Assembly: GCF_019649055.1 (NCBI RefSeq)
Contig: NW_026570243.1
Span: 1,054,001-1,118,000 of the forward strand
Direction of reading: 5' to 3'
Length of the DNA: 64,000 nucleotides
Source: Paramacrobiotus metropolitanus
Lineage: Eukaryota > Tardigrada > Eutardigrada > Parachela > Macrobiotidae
The notes beneath the pieces were generated by a model, which was not told where the DNA came from, ran no database searches, and saw only the letters and a program-made list of their open reading frames with translations. Below are positions 31,772 to 44,334 of this stretch, piece after piece; the first letter of the stretch is position 1, and the number at the start of each line of letters is the position of its first letter. The position numbers and the translations under genes were made by a program.

Positions 31772-32291
31772 TTAATTTTGTGGTCAGCCAGCGAGCAGAA
31801 GTTAGAGACATAAGAAGTCCGTCCGTTAAAATGCTAGCTGCATCCTGCGGTAGGTAGGCTCTGACTGGATCCACTTGTGTTTGTACCTACTACCTACTAC
31901 CTAGTACCTACACAGTTTAAAGCTGCTCCGTGAATGATTCATCATTCATCATACTTTGTTACTTATTCATAATTCTCCTATGCATTAAAAAATTTATTTT
32001 ATTAGTTTCCTTTATGACCGCTTTTATTACTTATGGTCTTTTTTAAATTATTCGGGGTTATAGGGGGGGGGGGGGCTGATTCCATCGGGTTGCCGCGTCG
32101 GCGACTCGGCGCAAGAAGGTGTATTAATTATATCATCAAGTACGTACAGTAATCTTTGTTGTTATCGGCGGATTTTTACGAGTGTGCCATTAAAGTACGT
32201 AGTAAAAACGACTTCAGCTTTTTTTGACCGGCAAAAGTTGTGTGCTTTCACAATTCTTCTTTATCCGCTGCTGATTAAAAGAGTCATGCGT
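31772..32291. other. Intergenic stretch with simple repeats and a dispersed repeat copy
   Basis: It contains TACCTAC-type microsatellite sequence at about 31886-31915 and a run of about 13 G at about 32063-32075. At 32147-32265 lies the colinear copy of the 3' flank sequence seen near 25.83-26.0 kb. No gene seen. Confidence 0.6.
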
Positions 32292-33943
32292 TCAATGCCG
32301 GAAAACGCAAAACTGTTTAGAAATTTTTAAATGGCTAACTACGCAAATTGAGCTGAATAATTCTGGCAATAATATCTCCATGCAGAAAATAAACACTGAG
32401 AGTGCAAGGAGTGCACCGCAACTGTAGAACACTGTCAACAAACTTGGTAAAGCCAGGATCGAGGCGGCTGACGTGCTTGCATACGAGCGGCCACCCTGGG
32501 AATCATACGCAGCTGCTTTGTCGCGATATGACAGGACCCTGTGGATATCCAGCAGATGTTTGGTAATCCCAACTTGGGCGAGCTCTAATGTTCTACAACA
32601 GTGTCTGAACTTTATGGCTTCTGAGAAAGCTATCTCGACATTTCTTACCTAATGCTCATGAAAGATGTCATCGAGCTGTTCTTTTGAAGTTGGAACGGAC
32701 TTATCCAACCGTACACATTCAGGTCAAAAGCAGGAACAATTCGTCGATCGCTGCAGCCAGCGTTATCGGCAAAGGTACAGAAAACGGCGTATTTTTCTCC
32801 TTTAGATGCGATATTCAATAACATGGCATCGGAACCGTTGAAATTGTTGAGGATGACCTTTTCAGCTACTTGCTGTGGTGCGTACTTTTTCAGATCGGCA
32901 TCAATCAAGTACGTCGACTGCACCAGTAACTTGAATTCCGAACGCAAAATCAGACTGTCCAGTGAGCGAAAAGGGAAAATAATCGAATTAACGCTAAGGT
33001 TAGCCGTTAAGAACGAACCCAGGATGGTGAAGATAATTAAGGACCATTGCAGCCAAAACAGCAGCAAAAAATTGTAGGTTTTCAGTATGGCTGATTCGCG
33101 CATATCCGCTACAAAATGAATATCTCATTAATTTTTTTTCAATGCAAAAATCGAATTTTAATGGCTAGATCTTGCCTTGGCTGATGGCGCCGTAAAACAT
33201 CTCCCAGTACGTTTTGCGAAATGCCACATAAGTCAGCGCGCATACGGAGTTCCAGCATGATCTTTTGAGGCGGGTATCCACAAAGTTACACAACCAGAAA
33301 ACAAACAACAACCAGATGGATAATACTGCAATGCTCATCCAGGAATTAAAGTCAAAGCTGCCGGCTAATCCCGAAAGAATCGGCGCGGTGGTGCTGGTGT
33401 TAATATGGCTGCTGAGTATGCCCACTTGGTAAGAGCGAGTGATAGCGTGTAATGCCACCAGATCGTATTGCAGCAGACGGATGGCGGCGAAACTCAGTGG
33501 GCACACGCTAATCTGGGCGCGACCACTCAAGACATCAGCAGGAGCGCCACCGAAGGAAGTGTTGTACTGAGCCGGATGTCGATCGGGCAATAAGAGGAGC
33601 CTAAATAAGAAATTAAGCTACCTCGTTTGCGACAGCGATTCTGCCAGTTTATACATTTTTAGAAGGCTATGAAGTTACGTTGTATTTAGTTATTCATATT
33701 ACTAACTAACCGCTTTCCCATGCCGGAGAAAATATCCCGTAAAAGCGAAACGGATAATCCACAGAAACATTGCGATCCCGGTGGGGATTCATAACTGTAA
33801 GGAGGATTTTCGTTGACACTGACGACGGTCAGGTCTCGAATGCGATGGGACTGTAGATGTAGATCACCGAGTTTTAGCAAATCCTCGTACGATTCGGCAC
33901 TGCACACTCGATACTTTCGGTCGCATTGGATTAAACTAGCCAT
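32292..33943 (-). CDS. Ionotropic receptor (iGluR-like ligand-gated channel)
   Basis: Proposed exons are 33943-33711, 33600-33176, 33108-32649 and 32592-32292, giving about 472 residues. The first lobe of the ligand-binding domain begins at RDLTVVSVNENPPYSYES. Transmembrane segment M1 follows (SWMSIAVLSIWLLFVFWLCN, about residues 164-183), then a short pore loop ending GAISQAD, and M3 (WSLIIFTILGSFLTANLSV), matching the family's SYTANL region. The second lobe and a last helix (LLTVFYSCGALLALSVFIFC, about 425-445) follow. There is no amino-terminal domain and no signal peptide in the visible first exon; an upstream exon is possible. The second intron needs a GC-AG donor (CAAG|GCAAGA). The last acceptor has an alternative 12 bases away that adds four residues. 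Such receptors usually serve chemosensation; the ligand is unknown. Confidence 0.8.
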
Positions 33944-35123
33944 ATATCTAATAGGAGAGCTCTTTTGTTAAGGTCACACAATTACTGCATCTTCTTTTGC
34001 TGCTTCTATCCTATAAGAGTGCATAGTTGATAGTAACATAAAAAGAGTGGTACTGTGTACCCGGGACAGCATTTGCAGTTCCCTGTTCTCTACATCTTTT
34101 TTGCTCCACTTCTATCATTTGTTAGGAATTCGAAGTGATAGTTGATGGATTACCGGTGCATATACCGGTGTACTTCTCATATCTCATGAGTTTGCGTAAG
34201 CAAAATCTCTTCCCTGTCGACATTTCGAATGCTTACTTTGTATCCTCGTGAGTCGTAATGCAGAGTAAATGTAAATACTTGCTTACTTATGTAAATATTC
34301 TCATTATTATTTAAATATGCATTGTTGTGCTACGTACAGTAGCTACTGCGGAAAGGTATCAATCATGACAGTATTTGTATTTCATTCATTCTTTGCGCAT
34401 TGCAAATTCGTGAAGAGTGCTCAGCGTTGAGGATATGGAAGATAATTAGAAAAAATGCTACTATATTACAACCAAAAATGTCAGTACGAGTGCAAAAAAT
34501 GTACTTTCGATTTCTAACCAGCATAAGAAAGCGCCTTGGAGTCACCCAAACTCTTAATGAACTCTTAATGATCCAATTGACATGAGGTATAATAATTATT
34601 ATGTTCCCATAGTTGTATTTAACCTATCTTACTGAGCGAAGCACTAAATCAGGTTGGCTAACTTGGTTTTTTATTATAAATTTTTCGTAATCCGAAAAAC
34701 TACTCAGACGAGCTCTAAGTTAATTTGCAAAGACTGCTGAATCGTTAATATCACCCATTATTTTTTCTTTGGTTTGGCATTAGGAAGAGTATCGATGCGC
34801 ACGTTCTGTCAGCAATAATATAAGTGTTTACGACAAGTACAGTATATTCTAGTTTGCTATAGCAGATGCAATGTCGAGGTTACCTGATTGATATGGACTA
34901 TATGTACATTCATTAGCAGCAAAGGAAAACGTAGACTAAAATTTTGTCATAATGTTCGCATAATGAGGCAGCACACAACAGGGGAAGTGATACAATAAAA
35001 CGCTGACCTTGGCCTTTTAACTAAGACAAATCCAGGCATGCGAAACACTTTACAGAAAACGATCTATAAAAGAACTTCTCATGAGACACATCCTGCGAAG
35101 TGGAATTTTCTTGCTAGTACAAA
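33944..35123. other. Intergenic stretch, no gene seen
   Basis: AT-rich DNA between the ionotropic receptor (reading left) and the secreted-protein gene (reading right), so it may hold two divergent promoters. Short frames have no coding character. Confidence 0.45.
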
Positions 35124-36792
35124 ATGCATATTTCGGCTATCTTTTTCATTGGTCTTTGCTTGATCGCGGGATGTGTGGCGGCTACTACCAAGAAGCCCGT
35201 TGCACCACCGGCCAAACCATCAGCGCCATCTGCTGCCAAACCGCCGGCAGCGCCAGCCAAACCGGCCGCCCCGGCTAAACCGATGGCCACCCGACCGGAG
35301 CCGGCGGAAGCCGAATTCCCGGTGCCTGGTGATCATCCCATTCACAAGCCGTCAGGGATCTCTAGTCATCCGGCCAAGACCCGCATTTCCGGTGAACTTT
35401 TTAATGCGAACAAGTAAGCTGGAGCAACATGCTTTTGTGCTGACATGTTCAATTTGAACGATATATCGATGGCCTTTTTTATTTACAGGACGAAACTGGA
35501 CGAAGATACCAAACATATTCTGGACATAATCAACCAAATTGTCAAAGACAAACAAGCCCAGAAAGGAGCCGATCATTGTCGCTTCAGCGAAAAAGACCTA
35601 AAGGTGGACCAACTCAAGAAATATGTTCAAATTCCCGATGACCTGCGAAAAAATCACCCGGTACTTGATTGCAAATATACAGGACTTGTTGGATTTTTGA
35701 AACACTTTATATTTTGGGCAGTTGTGCTTCTGGGGTAACTTGAAAACCGAGAAGGCCATTGGCTACATTGAAAACGCCAAGACCAGCAAAACCGACGACA
35801 AACATTTGGACTGTGTTCGCCTGGAATCGACCACGTTTGGTTATGTTCTTGTCACACATTTCAAAAAAGACATGGACCTCAAAAGTCTTCCCAAAGAATG
35901 GAATAAGTGCCAGTGTCATGAGCCGGAATGGTGGGGTCCTACAAATGACATCGGTAAACTTGATGAGAACACACTGGATATTATCGATATGCCGTTGTGG
36001 AAGGCGCTGTGGACTTTGGGCAGTCGAGAAGTAAGTAAAGAAGTTCCTTAGTTAAATTAAATATACAAATATTACGAACATATGTTTTGTCAGTTTAATT
36101 AATATTTTAGTTGGACAAAAGAATTACTGTACAGAAAAAGCGCGTAAATACTTACGTTATTAATATCACGTACTTAATCAAGTTAGAACAAATGCACTGA
36201 GAGTACTCGATCGAGTTAGAATTCAAAAGGTCAATCGAATTAGGTCAAGTTTTCCAAGCTGAAATCCATTATTTAATTTGAAGCTTTGTGGTTAGTAACT
36301 TTGGTATTACGTGTTCAGTTCGCAAAGGAATTCAAAGGAAAGGAAGTGATTGCCGTGTTCAATGCCGAAGAAAACAAGCGACAAACTGCTCCGTATGGGG
36401 AGTAAGTTGCAGATAATTTACTTCAGCGAATCGAATTGCGCAGTGATCCTAATCTAACTGAACCGGTCTTTTTTTGCAGTACTTTTATAAAGACTGAATT
36501 AAAAGTCTTGAAAAAACATAAAGACAACGCTAACAATGCGGCGGATTTTACGACCTTCGTCGTGTACGTAGTGAAAGAAGATGGACCTTTGCCGACCAAA
36601 GCCGCTGGGAACAATCAGTGTGAAGTGGCAGCAAATGCCCCGCCGACCACTACTGCCGCACCCAAGACGCCTTACGTGTATACCAGCTGCACGGATCCGA
36701 AGCTGACGACTGCCTTCGACACCAACGTTTTGCCAAGCCTCAAAATTACCAGATCGGATACTACATTCAAATGTCATTACGTTCATATTTGA
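35124..36792 (+). CDS. Secreted protein with a Pro-Ala-Lys stretch and seven Cys, 5 exons, unrecognised
   Basis: Exons 35124-35413, 35489-35660, 35722-36030, 36319-36401 and 36480-36792 join in frame to give 388 residues. Residues 1-19 are a clear signal peptide (MHISAIFFIGLCLIAGCVA). Residues about 24-57 hold APAKP-type repeats, resembling a flexible, possibly glycosylated linker. The rest is Lys/Asp-rich and includes HCRFSEKDLKVDQLKKYV, LCFWGNLKTEKAIGYIENAK and FTTFVVYVVKEDGPLPTK. A second low-complexity stretch (APPTTTAAPKT) precedes the C-terminal Cys-containing part. The FVVY strand recalls cystatin-like folds, but the inhibitory motifs are not clear and I do not assign it. The second intron could also be read as 34 bases from a later donor; the 61-base version is used. 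Confidence 0.65.
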
Positions 36793-37709
36793 GCAAAAAA
36801 TGCAAAATATTTACAGCTGTTGAGTTTTATTTGACAGCTTTCGAGCACCCTTTTGCTGCAAACTAGTTTTCTGGATACAGTTTTCTTTATCAGCTTTTTA
36901 GCTTATGTCGTGGCTGCTTGATAAGTAAGTAAATGGCAAAGTAGAGGTGGATAGCTTGAAAGTCTGCAAAACGATTAAATCTACAAAAAAGTCTGCAATT
37001 TGAACTTGGATTTAACGGTTGTAAAGGTAAACTCGTTTTGTAGCTGGAGGTGGACAGGCTTGTTCTCTGTACGTTAACGTACAACTGTATGCAACGTTGC
37101 ATGGATAGCATGGATGGTTACTGCATGGATAGTTGACCTGTACAGGAGTTACATTTTTCATGTGGATCGCAATATCAGGGTCACTTCTATGCGCCCAGGA
37201 AATTACTTGGGCGCATTACATGGTCAAAACTTAAAAATAATGTTTTTCCATTACAGTTTTGGTACGGATCTCTATACTATTCAGTGGTGCATAACCTTTG
37301 CTGTGTTGCTGGAATTCTTACACGAAAACTTGCAAAATATTTTTGTAGGCGTATAGCACTGCCGAATACTTTTACGCGGACTCGGTCACAGAGCACATAG
37401 GCCATATTCTTCAGTTTCCTTTGCGATGCCATGTTTGCCGGTATGCATACGCATGCGGGTCACGTGTCGCAACAAAAGCCTGAATCGAAAAAGTCATGTT
37501 TATGCCTATTACCCACAACGGAAATGCAAGCGGCTGATAACTTTTGATCTCCGGCAGTAAAACACATACTCGTACAATCTGAAATCGGCAATATAAAATC
37601 TTAGACTCCCATATGGAAAGCTTTTCATGGTGCAGTATCGCTGAACACACGTGCACACCAAGCACAAACACTTTAATAGGAGAACGTATATGCCATAAGT
37701 CTGTTGAAA
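36793..37709. other. Intergenic stretch, no gene seen
   Basis: No coding-like frame. It lies between the secreted-protein gene and copy 1 of the five-copy family and probably contains the latter's promoter, but I see no clear core element. Confidence 0.4.
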
Positions 37710-39360
37710 ATGTCGGACGCCGTCGGGCTCCTATCCGTTGACTTCCTGCCCGTTATAACTGGATTTGAGAGCATATCTAGCCTTCCGGAATACGAATCAT
37801 TTCCGGTCCTTGTGGAGCGTGCTAATTATTACTTACGAAACAATCCCCTTGTGACAGTTAATACATGCGAAAGCGTGGAGTTCCGGGTAACGAACAGAGG
37901 ATGCGACATCCAAACTAGGAACTCGGTCTATATTGCTCCCGGTACCACACGTACTCGTATTTGTTATTAGAAGTATTGATAATTCTGTTATTCATTTGCT
38001 GTTATTGGTAATTCTGGGCAGATGTCATGGAAAATAGTGGATTCGGTTTTTCGAAATTACTATGTACGAGTGATAACGTACATTTCTAAAGCAAAACATA
38101 TTATACTGTACGTTGTATTTTAGGAGAAAAACTAAGTGCTAGAGATTGACTACGGACGAAAGCAGACAAGTTACCGGGATTCCTAATTTGCAATATTTGA
38201 AACATTTTACGTTAATCTTGCAGTGGAGTCAAGCACGCGGTATGCCAGGGGATTGCGTTTATGGATCCAAAGAAAAGTGTGTCACAGCACCTCCTACGAC
38301 CAAATTGGCTACGACAACTTCCTTCCCGACATATATGGGCAAAAGATTTCGGAGGGACTGGAAAGTGTAATGGCAAAGATCAACCATCGGTATAGGCACA
38401 CACCGCTAAAGGGACGCATTATCACAGTAGAAACCCAACCTGTAAAATGGGGATCACGAGGTAAGTATCATTAAACCATATATCGATGCGAACAGTGGCT
38501 AAAAATGGGGAGGTAAGCAGACTAGGTGACTTTAATTGTTGTAGGATTAGATCCCGATCGCACGATCTGGAAGGAGCACGCTTTTGCCAGCACTCTCTAC
38601 GTTAATGTTATTCGCATTTTTTACATTATCGGGACCGTAAAACCCTGTCAAGTTGGGGTGCACGATATCGTTCCGGCAGTGTTAGAGAGCGGTGGCCTTT
38701 TCAGTCGGCCGAAGATGGAATCATTCCAACCAGTCATACAACGCGCGTCACAGTGGTTAATGTCGCTACCACCCAACTGTCGCCCGGTCAACGTGCAGAC
38801 CGTCATGTTTCGCTGGAGTAACAATCAAGGCATTAATACAAATAATCTGGTGTATCAGGAAAATAACACACGCCAAAATTGTCTCCGGTAAGGTCAACTC
38901 CTACACAGAAACTATCAGTTTCCAAGCCTGTATGAGTATTTGCGTTAACTACAGATATCTTCGAGTGGGATTTGTTATGGAAAACCCGACGGATGGTCCT
39001 CCGGCACGATCTCTTATCCAATTACACTGCAAACTTATTGTGCCGAGAATGACCTTTGCGTTCGGCTGCCGCTCCACTGGTGAATTTGAAACACAAGAGT
39101 CCACACGCAATCGAGTGAACGCGTGGGTCAGGGCCACCGGTGCTCGCGTTGTTTGCGTCGAGAGCCTGTTTATGCGGACTTATAGCGACGGAACACCGGA
39201 GTATGGCTTCGATGACATGCGACCGTATGACGCGGTGACTAGCGGCCCCAAGAGCTCGACGCGCGCTGAGGAAAGATTTGTGCATCTGTATCGGATTTAT
39301 ACGGACGGTCACTACCCAGATCCACCCAGTGCACCCACCTGGCAGACATTGATGCTGTAA
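37710..39360 (+). CDS. Four-module protein family, copy 1 (soluble form)
   Basis: Exons 37710-37941, 38224-38460, 38545-38887 and 38955-39360 join in frame (intron phases 1, 1, 2) to give 405 residues. No signal peptide. Module 1: SVDFLPVITG, then EYESFPVLVERANYYLRNNP, VNTCESVEFRV and RYARGLRLW. Module 2: QIGYDNFLPDIYG, KGRIITVETQPVKW, NVIRIFYIIG. Module 3: VHDIVPAVLESGG, ASQWLMSLPPNCRPVN, then YLRVGFVMENP. Module 4: TGEFETQESTRNRVNAWVRA, then FVHLYRIYTDG. The protein ends soon after (SAPTWQTLML) with no membrane helix, unlike copies 3-5. AATAAA overlaps the stop codon region (39360-39365). I do not recognise the family; it may be a cytosolic binding protein, but that is a guess. Confidence 0.8.
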
Positions 39361-40967
39361 ATAAATTAAAGTGACCTGCAGGAAGTACACCGTGATCGAA
39401 TCAACTGACGAGCATCATATATGTACAGCATTTGAGTCGAACAAGCGATTGTTTTGTAAATCGACGAATCTGATGAACCTTGAACATGCATGCATCGTGC
39501 TGCGTGTGCGTATAACGGAATAGTGTGTGTGTGTGTATGAATTAACGTTTCGCGATCTTCAGACCAGAACAGTTTGCCGTAAATGGGGTTGCTCAGCAGA
39601 GGTGGTAAAGTGCAGACCGATGTCCGAACTTGGCAACTGAAGGGCCAAGCTGGTCAGTCTACCGCTTGTGTAACCGTCCGCGACCAGACCCCCAAAAGCG
39701 AAGCCGCGGCCCAAACAAGAGAGACGAACAAGAACAAAATGCAATAGCGGGATTAGAGGAGAACATCACACGAATGAACAGTACATACTATATATACAGA
39801 ATGAACAGTACGTATATACTTTGGCAAAGAACTTGAACAATTTGCAGAAAATGAACGGACAGAGAAGCCTAGTGGTTTCTAAACTGGTCGGTTTTGGAGA
39901 AATCGCATAGAGAAAGTATCTTGAATAGAACTGATATGGAGAGGCACGTCGTAGGCATTGGATGGCTGTCCGGTGGTGTCGGTGCATGGTGTGGAGTCGT
40001 GGACGTTAAAAATAGTTCGGTGGTGGGAAAAGGCAGCGGAGGTATATCGGTATACTTCATTACGTAACTGTAACAAAAGTTCTGAACATGGGAGAGAAAA
40101 TTGAGAAAAAGAAAACTCATTGTGAATTATGGATTATATTGTGGCTTTATCAGTATAGCGAATTGCGTATACACGTGCGAAGTTCATATTGTTAGATGTT
40201 CATGTTCTTTGTTGTTAATAAACATATAGTTCTAATCGACAAATCCAAAGTTCTCAACACCTACGATAAATGTAGAGTAGAGATAGTGAGATTACAAGTA
40301 TGAATGAAAGAAAAGAAAATGGTTAAAACATAAATAATGCAGGGAAAAACATTTTTATAGATTACTGTGAGTAACTTGACTTACTTGAGGATATTATACA
40401 AGAAATGATAGTATTGCAAATCAGGTATGATGCAAGTTTGAAGTACATGGACAACATTAATTCAGAAGTATAAACTATAAAATGTTAAAATTATCATCTT
40501 TACGTGTATAATTAGCTTGTCATATGAATCTAATTTCGTCAAAATGGACAAAACCGTTCATAAACAATAAATTAATAGTGCCATGAAAAGAAGTAAGAAG
40601 GGTTAGTAAATGCACCGAAGAGCAGAAATGAATTTAGTACATACAGTATAGTACAGACAATATAGTACATTCAATTTTGTTTTATTTTTTAGTAAAAAAT
40701 AACTGTACTGTTGTGCTATAGTACTGTTGCATACTGTTGTACTTTTGCAGAGTACGTATTATAAATTCGATAAATTCCTTATGCTGGCTCGCCTTTAAAT
40801 TTGATAAAGTGGAATTCCACTACCAATAAATTCGACTGACGATAGACTGTTCGGTTCAATAAAATTGTATTCTTTAACGAATATTTCAAATCCCGCTCAA
40901 AAGATCGAAACCATTATATCTAAATATTGTCGGACTCGTATCGTATATGTAAGAGAGATTTAGGTAC
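39361..40967. other. Intergenic stretch, no gene seen
   Basis: It contains a (GT)n run at about 39522-39536 and two copies of GAATGAACAGTAC at about 39773 and 39800, with AT-rich low-complexity sequence at about 40.6-40.7 kb. Frames here look like chance. Confidence 0.4.
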
Positions 40968-41893
40968 ATGACTGCCATTAAAAGTTTCCGAGAAGTACTG
41001 GGAGAAACGAAAAACCAAAAACATGCGTTGTATGTCAATGAGAATGAGAAAAAATCAAAATTATTGATCATAAGTTCAGCTCGCAACTGCGAAAGTAACG
41101 TTAACGTATCGCTGAACGGTCATCAGTTGCAACCAGAAAAGTCAGTGAAACACCTTGGAGTGATACTGGATGAACATCTCAGTTGGACTGACCATGTTAA
41201 AAAGGTCCAAAAGAGTGTTCGGTACGGTATATCACTGTTAAATCGTGTGAAAATCGGCCTGCCAACATCCCAACGCATTGCGCTTTTCTATGCCTTTGTC
41301 CAGTCTCATCTGGACTACTGTTATACAGTGTGGAACGGGGCATCTGTGCGCTTGCGGGAAAAACTGGCCGCCATGCATCGTAGCGGCCTGCGAGCGGCTG
41401 CAAACTACTCTGGAATATCCACGGAATTGTTCATGACCAAGCACGGGATCCTTCCTCTGTTCACCAGATGGAGACAAAACGAAGCGATGTGGTTGTACAA
41501 AATCAAGCACCCGGAAAAATTCCATGTGCCACAGTACATCAGCGAGATGGTGGAATTTAAAGAGGAAGTGAAACCGTACAATCTTCGGAACGGGAATCGG
41601 ACCATAATCAAGGCGAAAGCAAAGAAAAAAGTCGGCGAAACAACCTTGGCTTGGAAGCTAAATAAAATGTGGAAATTTTTCGTGGATTCTAATTCTTCTG
41701 ATATTTTTAGTGTTCGATCGGTTGGTGCGTTTAAACATGCGTTGTGTAGTGTAAATTTTGTTTAAGCGTGCTGGGAATTTTCTCTATGCAGTTGCTGTTT
41801 GGCCAGGTTTAAAATCCCATGCTAGTATGTCACCCTAGCCGGAAATGGGCTACCTGCTCCACGAAGAAATAATAATAATAATAAAAATAATAA
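40968..41893 (+). mobile_element. 5'-truncated LINE (non-LTR retrotransposon) fragment
   Basis: An open stretch of 265 residues to 41765 matches the C-terminal third of a LINE reverse transcriptase and its thumb: KHLGVILDEHLSWTDHVKKV, then RIALFYAFVQSHLDYCYTVWNG and a Lys/Arg-rich end. The catalytic palm lies upstream and is missing, so the copy is truncated at its 5' end, as LINE insertions often are. The 3' end is a simple AATAAT tail at about 41866-41893, common in Jockey/CR1/I-like clades. The clade is uncertain, and no target-site duplication was found by eye. The 3' frame is still open, so this insertion is not very old. Confidence 0.75.
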
Positions 41894-42432
41894 TGTATGA
41901 AAGTAATAGATAGGATAGTGAATCAAAAGAAATATTTGATTGGCAAAAGAAAAAATTTGTTCAGACTGATTGGACGGAGTTTATGCGGTAACGCGACAAA
42001 AATGTGTTATGTACTCTGTAGAAGGCCAGAAGCCATTCATAGTTAGTTTCTCGTGCTGCATATTTATTCAGTAACTGCTCTACATTATATAAATATCGTT
42101 TGTCTTGTGTAAAAAATATGACACATAAAATTTGACTCACGTCCGCTATACTTCTACTCAAAAATTCGAATCGAGTTGATTTGATTTTTGTGGTATTCTT
42201 CGGAATACTTTTAGAAAATTTCGGTTGTAGTTTAGACTTCTGTAAACTTAGAAGAGGTTTTATTCCTCTGAATTGTCTCAGGAGTCGGATGAAAAATTCA
42301 CTAAAATCTTGGTTCAGTTACAGACTTAGACTATTGTAGATAGCGCAAAAAGGATGCATGCAATGATACTATGCTGACTAGACAGTAGACACGAAAAAGT
42401 GTGTACGGTATAGTTCAAAAGCTTGTTACCAT
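41894..42432. other. Intergenic stretch between LINE fragment and LTR element
   Basis: AT-rich, no gene. The last four bases, CCAT (42429-42432), form the left target-site copy for the following LTR element. Confidence 0.5.
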
Positions 42433-42880
42433 TGATAAAACCCTTAATGCACTACGTCTACCACCGTAACGTACACTAAGGGAAAAAGCTTAACTTTTAT
42501 TTCATGACAGCTGCATTCCCGACAACTGTGCCGTCTCCACACAGTTGCATCAACTTATATACCACATCAATATGCATGCTCGCACAACACGCTCATATCG
42601 CATACAGCCACAAAGCTATAAAAACACACGCACCAATCTGACCACTGCACATCCGCTCCTGCAGGCCAGATTAATCCTGCCTTCCTCTCATTCCCACTTG
42701 ACCATCGGTCACAAACACTCATGCATATAAATGCATAACACCATAAAGACATAAATGTCCCGCACAAATATGATCATAAACCATACAGCTCAGAATCGGC
42801 ACCAACAAGACCATAAAGATACATACAGCCATACAATCCACGCTATCCAGTGTCCACGGTCGTAATCCACGATCGTAACA
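42433..42880 (-). repeat. LTR (3' copy) of the gag-only element
   Basis: 448 bp, TG...CA, direct repeat of 44335-44782 at an offset of 1902 bases. Short frames inside both LTRs are identical because the repeats are; they are not genes. Confidence 0.9.
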
Positions 42881-43095
42881 TTACCCTCCGCTTAGATTCT
42901 TCGTCCCGAAGAATGGATCAGCTGATCTGAATGCACCCTCAAGATCACTGCCATCCGGAGCACGATAATGCACTGAATCCATAACTAACTGCACGGAATA
43001 CAATTCAATGAGCACATTAGCCAACCCGGCTACACTGTGCCAATTAATTGACCACCATTGTCTGTGCACGGTCGCCACAGCTTCCTCCACCTCTT

Positions 43096-44100
43096 TTAAT
43101 CCACTCGTGGCTTACTGTTCGTGCAGTTGGCCATCAAATGTCCAACGTTACCACACTTGTAGCACGACTTTGCACCGCGTTGTGCCAACCTTCCCTTAAA
43201 CGGTAACCCCCGTTTACCATTGTCGCTTCCACTGCCACCCGGCTCATCTCGGCCGCCGGCATTATATACGGTGCTGCCCTCACCGCCACTGCGCACAGCG
43301 CTATTGTCCTCAACAGCGTCATCGCTATTTTCATCAGCACTATCGTCATGACCCGGTGCACCGACCTGTCGCTCCCGCGCGCTATCAGTACTGTCGTCAT
43401 CTTCTTGCCGATTTTCCCAGTGCCCACTTTCTTCCCATTCTTTCTCATCGCACGCCACCGGCCCAGTGACGTACTGATTTTCTTTACGCTTATTGCGCTT
43501 CACAGCAGTCTGTGCAAGCACCAAATCAGCGTAAAACTCCGTAGGCGTGGTCGCTTGAGAAAGTACCACATAGCCGTAGTAGGATTCAAGTAATCCATCT
43601 TTCAAATGTTCGATTACATCCGCATCTTCCATTTTCGGATTAACAAGATAACACTTCGAAACTTTTTCGTTGAAATACGTACTCACGTCCTCATCCGGCA
43701 GTTGTCTCCGGCGTCTCATCTCACGCTTGTAACGCTGAATCATATCCTTCGGACGAAATCGAGCAATTAATGCCTTCTTAAATGCCGCCCAGTCAGCCCA
43801 TGGAATCCTCGCTCCATCACTGGTCTCCCTATCATACCAGTTGGCTGCAAATTTACGCAGATATATCGGCGCCTGCTTCAGCAAGACAGCATCCGTCCAC
43901 TCTAGCGCATTACCAATACGCTGAAACTGCCTGCACCATTCATCCACCACTTCTTTAGCTTCCCCACTAAACAACGGTGGTTTGGTGTCGCTGGCCAATT
44001 TCAGATCCGTAAACTCCTTCGCTAATTGACGAGAGTTTACGTTCACGGTATACTTCGCACCGGCTGCTCCCACAGCGGTGACCTTTTCCTGGTCGCCCAT
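43096..44100 (-). CDS. Gag protein of the gag-only LTR element
   Basis: A 334-residue frame with a retrotransposon-gag pattern. A capsid-like helix-rich core (WCRQFQRIGNALEW, then APIYLRKFAANWYD and WADWAAFKKALIARFRPKD) is followed by an acidic and Gly/Ser-rich linker. One CCHC zinc knuckle, CYKCGNVGHLMANC, lies near the C-terminus. Length and layout fit Ty3/gypsy-type Gag. It is the only protein frame in the element. Confidence 0.85.
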   Translation of the reverse strand: MGDQEKVTAVGAAGAKYTVNVNSRQLAKEFTDLKLASDTKPPLFSGEAKEVVDEWCRQFQRIGNALEWTDAVLLKQAPIYLRKFAANWYDRETSDGARIPWADWAAFKKALIARFRPKDMIQRYKREMRRRRQLPDEDVSTYFNEKVSKCYLVNPKMEDADVIEHLKDGLLESYYGYVVLSQATTPTEFYADLVLAQTAVKRNKRKENQYVTGPVACDEKEWEESGHWENRQEDDDSTDSARERQVGAPGHDDSADENSDDAVEDNSAVRSGGEGSTVYNAGGRDEPGGSGSDNGKRGLPFKGRLAQRGAKSCYKCGNVGHLMANCTNSKPRVD

Positions 44101-44334
44101 TGTATTGTCAGATATTACCTCAATATCCCAACAAAATCAAACAACACGGTCCACCGTATCCACAACGATGACCTTCTGCTGCACGCCCGTTATATTGCCG
44201 GGTATCATCCAAATATCCAACAATATTAAACAACGCGGCCCACCGTTCCCACAACGGTGACCTCTTCCTCCACATCCGTGATGTTGTCAGATATTCTCCT
44301 AATATTCCGGCAACATCCACGGTTTCGGCACCAA

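Noticed and set aside
32063-32075. Run of about 13 G
   Set aside because: A simple homopolymer; no reason to see function.
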